Origin: JBLNCE01 sp050260415
GTDB taxonomy: Bacteria; Bacillota; UBA4882; JAAYXC01
DNA: 64,000 bases
Direction of reading: 5' to 3'
NCBI GenBank assembly: GCA_050260415.1
Contig: JBLNCE010000085.1
Coordinates: forward strand, 62,001-126,000
The notes beneath the pieces were generated by a model. That model made no database searches, was not told the DNA's origin, and was given only the letters and a program-made list of their open reading frames with translations. The position numbers and the translations under genes were made by a program. This document shows positions 58,777 through 64,000 of this stretch, in pieces; the stretch's first letter is position 1, and the number at the start of each line of letters is the position of its first letter.

Positions 58777-60528
58777 ATGGGGCACACTGCGCCAACCGCG
58801 GATAGGTTCCTGGATACCCTGCAGGACTATATGACCCTGCAGCAGGTGGCGAAGGAATTCGGGCTGCGCATGCGCGGATACCGCAAACAGGGCAATGCCT
58901 GTATCGTGGAGACCGACGAGGGCGCAAAGGAGGTGCGCCGGCTCCGGCATAGCCTGGCAGAATACCGTTTTGCCTGCGCGGCCACGGAATTCTTACGCGG
59001 TCAAGGTTTCTCCCGCCTGCCCCGGGCTACCTGGGCGCCGAGCGGCTGCCCCATCGTCAGCGTAAACGGGGCCAATTACACGATGCGCGAGTGGGTCCCC
59101 GGGACCCAAGTTGACCTCGACAATCTCTGTCAACTCACGCAAGCCGTCGAAATGCTGGCTTGGTTCCACCGTTGCAGCCAAGGGTTTAACACCGCGGAAA
59201 CCCCGGCCGTGCGCGGCGATTGGGGATCCTTACCGAGACGGATGGCGGCACGCATCGAGGAATCCTATGGTCTGGAGGACAAGGCGCGTAACGGAGGCGA
59301 GGAGGACCGTTTCGCCCGCCATTTTCTCAAGGTGTTCGACAGCTTCGTGGGTGAGGCCGCCCATGCCTTGGAGGAACTCGAGGCCAGCCCCTATGAGCGC
59401 CTGGTCGCGCTCGAACGCGAGCGCGGCGGTCTCTGCCACCGGGACTACACCGCCAATAACCTTGTCCTCCGCGATGACGGCGCCCTTTATCTGGCGGACT
59501 TTGACGATATCACCATGGATACGAGACTCGAGGATCTGGGCAAGTTCATCGGACGCCATGGCGGATGGGAGCTGGAACGGACGCTTTTCATCCTCCAGGT
59601 ATATCACGGGGTCAATCCCATCACCCGGTCGGATGTCATGGTGCTCCTGGCCTATCTGCGCTTTCCGTTCGATTTCTGGAGCCTCGCCGGCGCGCACTTC
59701 GCCGGCAAAGCCACGGATCGACACGCTTTGAAGAAACTGGCGGAAATGCTGCCCGTGAAGCTAAGGTTTCTGGACCAGTTGCGGCGAGCGGACCTCAGCT
59801 TTCTGGAAGGCGCCGGCTTTCTCTACAACCTCGGCTTCATCAACCTGCCCGAGGTGCCGGCGGGCAAAGCCTGGTCGGCCTCGGCCTGGTCGGGCGCGGA
59901 CGGCCCCGTGGCCACGGAAGCCGATTGGCACTGGCAGACCACCGCCGTGGAACCGCTCGCCATACCGCCGCACGAACCCGTCCGGGAGACCGAACTCTAC
60001 GGGACGGTCCTCGAAGAGACAGCGGGCGGGATGGGCATAATCTGGCCCGACACGACAGAAGGCGCCGTCCCTTCCTATCAATACGAACCAAATGCACTGG
60101 CGGACGCGGGGCGGCCAGGCGGGCCCGAATCGTTGGGCCTTGGCTTGGTCTCGCTTGCCTCGCCCGGGCCGAGCGGGGGAGAGTCCATGCCCGCTCCGAG
60201 CGGGGAGCCCATCGCGTCCGCGTCGACAACCGCCGTGGCGGAACCGGAGATCCAGGTGGAGGAAGCGGCGGCGGAGCCGGATGGGCAAGTGGAGGAAGCC
60301 GCGGCGGAGCCGGATGGGCAGGTGGAGGAAGCCGCGGCGGAACCTGATGTGTTGGCGGAGGAATCCCCGGCGGATCCGGAGGCGAGGGCTGGGAAAGCGC
60401 GGGCACCGGAATCCGCGGCGCTCTTGCCCCTTGCCGCGCCGGCCGGGGAGGTTTCCCAGGTGTTGTCCTGGCGCCCGTTTCCTCCCCCGCTCCGGGCGCG
60501 GGTACAGGGCGGTGGCGGCCGTGGATGA
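58777..60528 (+). CDS. CotS-family spore coat kinase-like protein with repeat tail
   Basis: A 583-residue protein. Residues about 25-370 are a CotS/CotI (APH-kinase fold) domain: the HRD-like motif is LCHRDYTANNLVL, and the metal-binding DFD is in LYLADFDDITMDTRLEDLGKFI; LRFPFDFWSLAGAHF is typical of the family's C-lobe. The last ~200 residues are Ala/Pro/Glu-rich and include three 11-residue repeats of the type QVEEAAAEPDG (60253-60351 in DNA). Such proteins localise to the coat, where some act on coat proteins or polysaccharides. The ATG at 58777 follows GGAGGGTTAGG. The next gene overlaps its end. Confidence 0.8.
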   Translation: MGHTAPTADRFLDTLQDYMTLQQVAKEFGLRMRGYRKQGNACIVETDEGAKEVRRLRHSLAEYRFACAATEFLRGQGFSRLPRATWAPSGCPIVSVNGANYTMREWVPGTQVDLDNLCQLTQAVEMLAWFHRCSQGFNTAETPAVRGDWGSLPRRMAARIEESYGLEDKARNGGEEDRFARHFLKVFDSFVGEAAHALEELEASPYERLVALERERGGLCHRDYTANNLVLRDDGALYLADFDDITMDTRLEDLGKFIGRHGGWELERTLFILQVYHGVNPITRSDVMVLLAYLRFPFDFWSLAGAHFAGKATDRHALKKLAEMLPVKLRFLDQLRRADLSFLEGAGFLYNLGFINLPEVPAGKAWSASAWSGADGPVATEADWHWQTTAVEPLAIPPHEPVRETELYGTVLEETAGGMGIIWPDTTEGAVPSYQYEPNALADAGRPGGPESLGLGLVSLASPGPSGGESMPAPSGEPIASASTTAVAEPEIQVEEAAAEPDGQVEEAAAEPDGQVEEAAAEPDVLAEESPADPEARAGKARAPESAALLPLAAPAGEVSQVLSWRPFPPPLRARVQGGGGRG

Positions 60529-61489
60529 CAGTTGGTACCGGGAGGCCTTGACCGCGTATGGCCTGGGATCCGAATGCCTGCTCAAGTCGGACCAGAACCG
60601 GGCCGAAATCCAGCTCGGCGGCATCAGGGGCTGCCTGTGGCGAAGCCCGGCGCCTCCCGAGGAACAGGAACTGCTTGTGCGGTGGGAGAACCGTCTCGGA
60701 CGGCGCGGAATCACCGCCGTTCGCCTGCTGGCGCGGGGAGGCGCCGCCTGGATACGGATTGACGAGCGCAATCTGGCGCTATTGACGGCTTGGGTCGGGA
60801 ACGATCTCGAGCGCTTGGTTTCCACCGAGGATCTGATCGTGGTCGCCCGTTTCCTCGGACGTTTTCGGCGTCTGTGTTCCGCCGAGGACCTGGCCGCGCC
60901 CTCACCCCAGGGTTTGAGCTGGGCGGAGAGCTGGGACGAACGGGCGCGTCGCCTGGGACTCTTCGAGCAATTGGCGTCGGAACGCCTGAACCCGACGCGA
61001 TTTGATCTGATCTACCTCGAACAGGCTCGCTACTGCGGACACCAGGCCCAAAGGAGCGCGGCGGAACTGGCCCAGGCCGGCCGGGAATGCCAAGTGGGCG
61101 TGACGCTCGGCGAGGTGGATCGGCATCGGCTATACCGGAGCCAATCCAGGCTGGGTCTGAAGACGCTCCTGGGCATGGCGGCCGGGATTCCGATCCGGGA
61201 CCTCTACCGGCTTCTAGCCCGGACCTTGCCCCGGCTCGACTGGTCCCAGGCCGCGGCAGCCGCGATTCTCCGCGGATACCACGAAGAGTGGCCCTTGCGC
61301 CGCGCTGAACTGGAACTCTTGCAGGCCGGGTTGCGCTTCCCGAACGACCTGTACCGCTTGGCGCACCACTACTTTCTCAATCGCAAGGCATGGCCGTTGC
61401 GGACTTTCCTCCGCAAACAAGCGGAGATCTGGGCGCGCGAACCGGCACGCAATCGGCTGGTGGATGAACTCCCGCTCCTCTTGCCTTGA
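60521..61489 (+). CDS. CotS-like pseudokinase (catalytic motifs missing)
   Basis: A 322-residue protein overlapping the end of the CotS gene by 8 bp. It matches the CotS C-lobe pattern (IPIRDLYRLLARTLPRLDW, then AAAAILRGYHEEWPLRRAELELLQAGLRFPNDLYRLAHHYF), which in the family is DLxRLLR and LRFPxxxW. Where the kinase has HxDxxxxN, this one reads GVTLGEVDRHRLYRSQSRLGLK, without the Asp, Asn or DFD residues. It is therefore probably a pseudokinase or scaffold. The GTG at 60521 is my choice; GTG 60512 is also possible. GC and codon use look like the surroundings. Confidence 0.65.
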   Translation: MDDSWYREALTAYGLGSECLLKSDQNRAEIQLGGIRGCLWRSPAPPEEQELLVRWENRLGRRGITAVRLLARGGAAWIRIDERNLALLTAWVGNDLERLVSTEDLIVVARFLGRFRRLCSAEDLAAPSPQGLSWAESWDERARRLGLFEQLASERLNPTRFDLIYLEQARYCGHQAQRSAAELAQAGRECQVGVTLGEVDRHRLYRSQSRLGLKTLLGMAAGIPIRDLYRLLARTLPRLDWSQAAAAAILRGYHEEWPLRRAELELLQAGLRFPNDLYRLAHHYFLNRKAWPLRTFLRKQAEIWAREPARNRLVDELPLLLP

Positions 61490-61507
61490 GGAAGATCCTG
61501 GTGTAAA

Positions 61508-62152
61508 ATGAGCTGCGGAGAGAGGTTGACCCAAAAGACTCGCGCTCCGGGAAGTGAGCCATTGGCAGCCAGGGGCATACTGGGCGGCACTTTTGACCCC
61601 ATCCACACGGGGCATCTATGTTTGGCCGAGTCGGCGCGGGAGGTTTTCCAGCTCGAGCGGGTCATTTTCGTGCCCGCCGGGAATCCGCCGCATAAACCGG
61701 GGTTGGTGGCGGCGGCGGCCCAAGACCGTTTCCGGATGGTGGAGATCGCCACGGCCGACAACCCCAATTTTCTAGCGTCCCCCGTCGAGCTGGAGCGTCT
61801 TGGCCCCTCGTACACGATCGACACCGTGAACAGCCTGCGGACGGCGTATCCGGGACTGGAATGGTGCCTCATCATGGGCAGCGATACCTTGGCCGAGATC
61901 CAGACCTGGCGCGACTACCGGTCGCTCCTGCCGCTCGTGACAATCCTGGCGGCGGTGCGCCCGGGAGTGCCACTGGTCTTGCCGCCCGAACTCCAGCCTT
62001 GGGCGGAGCGCGTCAAGACTTTTTCCTCGCCGGCCCTTGACATCTCGGCGACCATGATCCGGCAGCGGTTGGGCCAGGGACTTTCCGTCCGGTATCTCAT
62101 CCCCGCCGGCGTGGCAAGTTATATCGAGGAACGGGGGTTGTATAGGCAATAG
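61508..62152 (+). CDS. nadD: Nicotinate-nucleotide adenylyltransferase
   Basis: Adenylates nicotinate mononucleotide in NAD synthesis. GILGGTFDPIHTGHLCLAE is the GxFxPxHxGH signature, GNPPHKP a substrate-binding segment, and SPALDISATMIRQRL the C-terminal SxTxxR motif. Length from ATG 61508 is 214 residues, slightly long; the first 18 residues are not typical, and TTG 61562 (after GGGAAGTGAG) would give a standard N-terminus. nadD followed by yqeK and rsfS is a Bacillota standard; here an RRM gene is inserted. Confidence 0.94.
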   Translation: MSCGERLTQKTRAPGSEPLAARGILGGTFDPIHTGHLCLAESAREVFQLERVIFVPAGNPPHKPGLVAAAAQDRFRMVEIATADNPNFLASPVELERLGPSYTIDTVNSLRTAYPGLEWCLIMGSDTLAEIQTWRDYRSLLPLVTILAAVRPGVPLVLPPELQPWAERVKTFSSPALDISATMIRQRLGQGLSVRYLIPAGVASYIEERGLYRQ

Positions 62153-62177
62153 GCAATAGCGGGGTTGTTCTCCTTCG

Positions 62178-62203
62178 GGGCGCACGGCCTGTGCGCCCTT
62201 TTT
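62178..62203 (+). terminator. Terminator-like hairpin after nadD
   Basis: GGGCGCAC at 62178-62185 pairs with GTGCGCCC at 62191-62198 around GGCCT and is followed by five T. Its core resembles the REP-like palindrome at 17761, so it may be a repeat that also terminates. Confidence 0.75.
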
Positions 62204-62352
62204 CCAAAGCGCCCGCCGCTGCATAGGTACGGGGTATAGGGCTCGGGAAACTGCGAAGAATAACATCCGTCAGGAAAAACGGTTGCGTCTCTGCTTTTGG
62301 TATCGTCTCCGCCCTGAGACTGACAGGTCCCGATCTGCCGGGTCTAGGCCCC

Positions 62353-62408
62353 TTCCGTGGCCTTCTGTCCGTTCCGGGAACCGAACCCAAGCGGCGCGGC
62401 CTACGGAA
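62353..62408 (+). promoter_or_regulatory. Structured 5' leader before the RRM gene
   Basis: TTCCGTGGCC at 62353-62362 pairs with GGCCtACGGAA at 62398-62408 (ten pairs, one bulge), bringing the stem to within a few bases of GTGAGGTG, the ribosome site at about 62410. Leaders of cold-inducible RNA-binding proteins often refold with temperature; this is only suggested by position. The 270-bp gap otherwise shows no gene. Confidence 0.4.
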
Positions 62409-62423
62409 AGTGAGGTGAAATCC

Positions 62424-62681
62424 GTGACCAAGACGTTATATGTCGGCAATCTGCCCTGGTCGACCACGGAAGAGGACTTGGCGGCCTTTTTCAGCACCAC
62501 TGGCGAGGTGAAAAGCACGCGCATCATCACCGATCGCGAGAGCGGGCGGTCGCGGGGTTTTGGTTTTGTCGAGGTCAACGACGAGGACGCGGAGCGAGTC
62601 ATCACCGAGATGAACGGCAAGGACCTCGGCGGGCGCGAGATCCTCGTCAACGAGGCAAAACCAAGGCAGACGAAGTTCTAG
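62424..62681 (+). CDS. RRM-domain RNA-binding protein
   Basis: An 85-residue single RRM protein. RNP-2 is KTLYVGNLPW and RNP-1 is SRGFGFVEV; the helices EEDLAAFFSTTGEV and EDAERVITEMNGKDLGG complete the fold. Bacterial relatives (cyanobacterial Rbp proteins and others) bind single-stranded RNA and are often cold-induced. GTG 62424 follows GAGGTGAAA. It lies between nadD and yqeK, but with terminators on both sides, so it is its own unit. Confidence 0.92.
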   Translation: MTKTLYVGNLPWSTTEEDLAAFFSTTGEVKSTRIITDRESGRSRGFGFVEVNDEDAERVITEMNGKDLGGREILVNEAKPRQTKF

Positions 62682-62696
62682 CGGGTAACGACAGGA

Positions 62697-62720
62697 GGGA
62701 GGGGAGACCCTCCCTTTATT
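62697..62720 (+). terminator. Intrinsic terminator after the RRM gene
   Basis: GGGAGGG at 62697-62703, GAGA loop and CCCTCCC at 62708-62714 form a perfect 7-bp hairpin followed by TTTATT. Confidence 0.78.
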
Positions 62721-62775
62721 GTTCCTGAACCAAATTGCAGCAGGAAGGAACAGCCCCATGGCGAAGAGATGAGTT

Positions 62776-63354
62776 ATGATAGGCGGTTCGGAGAGCAAAA
62801 TCAGGGAAGAGGCGGCGCGGAGCCTGTCCCCGGAACGATGGCGGCACACCTTGGGCGTGGCCGCGACCGCGGAGGAACTGGCGTTGATCCATGGCGCCGA
62901 TCCCGATCTAGCCAGAGTCGCCGGTCTACTGCATGATTATGCCCGCGAGATGGCGCCGGAGGAACTCCAGCGTCTGGCGACAGCCAAGGGGTTGGAGATC
63001 GACCCGATCGAAGCCCGCGAACCCTTGCTCTTGCATGGCAAGGTGGGCGCGATGCTGGCTTACGAACGTTTCGGCCTCGCGCATCCGGATCTACTGGCCG
63101 CCATCGCTCAGCACATCACCGGAGCCCCCGGCATGACACTCCTCGCGTCGGTGGTCTTTCTCGCCGACTTTATCGAACCCGGCCGCCGCGATGATGTTTG
63201 CGCGCACGCCCGGTCCGCGGCGCGATCCGATCTCAGACGGGCTTTGCTATTGGCGCTAGACGCCACGATGCACTACGTCATCACGCGCGGATACTTTCTC
63301 CATCCACGCAGTGTGGCCGCGCGCAACGAACTGCTGGACCCCGGGATGCAATAA
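62776..63354 (+). CDS. yqeK: HD-domain bis(5'-nucleosyl)-tetraphosphatase (symmetrical), YqeK family
   Basis: Hydrolyses diadenosine tetraphosphate symmetrically; 192 residues. The HD metal ligands are visible: RWRHTLGVAATAEELA (His), VAGLLHDYAREM (His-Asp), LLHGKVGAMLAYERFG and VVFLADFIEPGRR (last Asp). The family is linked genomically to nadD and rsfS in Bacillota, as here. Starts ATG after a weak GATGAG; 13 bp separate it from rsfS. Confidence 0.93.
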   Translation: MIGGSESKIREEAARSLSPERWRHTLGVAATAEELALIHGADPDLARVAGLLHDYAREMAPEELQRLATAKGLEIDPIEAREPLLLHGKVGAMLAYERFGLAHPDLLAAIAQHITGAPGMTLLASVVFLADFIEPGRRDDVCAHARSAARSDLRRALLLALDATMHYVITRGYFLHPRSVAARNELLDPGMQ

Positions 63355-63367
63355 GGACGGTGCGGCA

Positions 63368-63748
63368 ATGGAGCAAACGGAGATCTTGAAGGTCGCGCTG
63401 GAGGCGGCCCTGGAAAAAAAGGCGTCCGACCCTGTCATCCTGAAGATTGCCCCGCTCAGTACGATCGCTGATTTTTTTCTGATCTGCAGCGGTCAGAGCA
63501 CCGTGCAAGTGCGGACCATCCGCGACCACCTCCAGAAAGAGCTGGAATCGGCCGGCCTGACCATGCTCCGCAAGGAGGGCGCCCATGACGCGCGCTGGTT
63601 GTTGCTGGACTACGGCTGGTTCGTCGCGCACATCATGCTCCAGGGCGAACGCGATTTTTACCAGTTGGAACGCCTTTGGCATGACGCGGAAAGATTTGCG
63701 GAAGCGGGAAGCGAGGGGCGTGAGGACAGAGAACAGTCCAAAGTCTAG
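63368..63748 (+). CDS. rsfS: Ribosomal silencing factor RsfS
   Basis: Binds L14 on the 50S subunit and blocks subunit joining under starvation; 126 residues. The N-terminal ILKVALEAALEKKASDPVILKIAPLSTIADFFLICSGQSTVQVRTI and the WLLLDYGWFVAHIMLQGERDFYQLERLWHDA segment are the family signatures (D-Y/F-G-x-x-V-x-H and Y-x-L-E-x-L-W). The acidic C-terminal tail (EGREDREQS) is variable. The ATG at 63368 follows GACGGTGCGGC, weak. It ends the nadD-yqeK-rsfS set; leuS commonly follows. Confidence 0.95.
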   Translation: MEQTEILKVALEAALEKKASDPVILKIAPLSTIADFFLICSGQSTVQVRTIRDHLQKELESAGLTMLRKEGAHDARWLLLDYGWFVAHIMLQGERDFYQLERLWHDAERFAEAGSEGREDREQSKV

Positions 63749-64000
63749 GAGCCGAAAGGCGGAAAGTCCATCGGTGCAAGCTCGGCCCGGAGAGGCGCGA
63801 AGAAACACCATTTATCCGCTCTCGGCGGCCAAAACTCCCGGTCCCTGCGCCACAGCGGTTTATCACCCCTCGCTAGTCCCCGGATGAAAGAAGGGTTTTT
63901 CACACCTCTGCTAGCTTCTCACTTCCAGCTTCTTGCCTGCGCATAGCGCAGGTCCGGAGCGGGCAAGTTAGATTTGCTAGAACCGCACCCAAAGCGGCTT
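63749..64000. other. No gene recognised; possible leader of the next operon
   Basis: The 252 bases after rsfS to the window end hold no credible ORF. Two small palindromes are visible: CTGCGC-ATA-GCGCAG near 63936-63950, and ACCGC-loop-GCGGCTT at the very end (63981-64000), which would be a terminator stem if T's follow. A leader of a downstream gene such as leuS is possible, but no T-box consensus is seen. Confidence 0.3.

Noticed and set aside
60092..60520. Arg-rich 143-codon extension upstream of the CotS-like pseudokinase
   Set aside because: It is the shifted frame of the CotS repeat tail and only looks Arg-rich because of GC-rich codons.
63749..64000. T-box leader for leuS after rsfS
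   Set aside because: leuS often follows rsfS, but the GGTGGTACC consensus is not present before the window ends, so it cannot be claimed.

Overview
The window looks like a chromosomal piece of a GC-rich, endospore-forming member of the Bacillota (Firmicutes), probably Clostridia or Limnochordia-like. Evidence for spore formation: a GerA/GerB/GerC germinant-receptor operon, YtxC, two CotS-family spore-coat kinase-like proteins and a Myb/coiled-coil protein resembling RsfA-type regulators. Evidence for the phylum: an infC-rpmI-rplT operon with a leader attenuator, pheST under a T-box, a SAM-I (S-box) riboswitch, zapA-cvpA, YqzL, and nadD-yqeK-rsfS. TTG and GTG starts are common and several ribosome binding sites extend to GGTGATC, matching the 16S rRNA 3' end. 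No rRNA, CRISPR array, prophage or insertion sequence was seen.

Layout. 1-1095: the 3' part of rsmB. 1090-13733: a glycan and envelope block with a sugar/alditol nucleotidyltransferase, two paralogous TagB/TagF-like glycerophosphotransferases, two GT2 glycosyltransferases, a PHP phosphoesterase, an epimerase and, on the minus strand, two different LpxB-related glycosyltransferases flanking an MsbA-like ABC exporter. apgM lies inside this block. 13905-16513: a SAM-riboswitch operon for an O-acylhomoserine-independent homocysteine module (DUF39, NIL/ferredoxin, UPF0280). 16673-25253: the Myb-like protein, infC-rpmI-rplT, a SpoU methyltransferase, yqzL, T-box-pheST and a membrane protein. 25360-30659: zapA, a cvpA fused to a Cys-rich tail, a DUF421 protein, an AP-superfamily metalloenzyme and a U32 peptidase.

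30987-43372: an IclR-controlled catabolic island of 13 co-directional genes: regulator, HpaI-type aldolase, sulfatase, DapA-type aldolase, RidA, an ABC sugar importer without its ATPase, SDR dehydrogenase, ceramidase-like amidohydrolase, SelA-like PLP ammonia-lyase, nitroreductase and a second RidA. The parts fit a non-phosphorylative route for a sulfated and/or N-acylated amino sugar: deacylation, desulfation, oxidation, beta-elimination of ammonia with RidA handling the enamine, then aldol cleavage. This is the best candidate for an undescribed pathway, but the order and substrate are inferred.

43378-50307: ferritin-like protein, tRNA-Val(GAC), ytxC, tRNA-Arg(TCG), a methyltransferase, an aspartate aminotransferase, an EamA exporter and a large membrane protein of GT-C type. 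50610-61489: a UDP-galactopyranose-mutase-like flavoprotein, the ger operon with a 58-residue extra membrane ORF, a GT4 plus heptose-kinase pair, and a CotS kinase followed by a CotS-like pseudokinase. 61508-63748: nadD, an RRM RNA-binding protein, yqeK and rsfS. Several intergenic regions hold palindromes or short repeats (6333, 17761, 26438, 50352, 50474).
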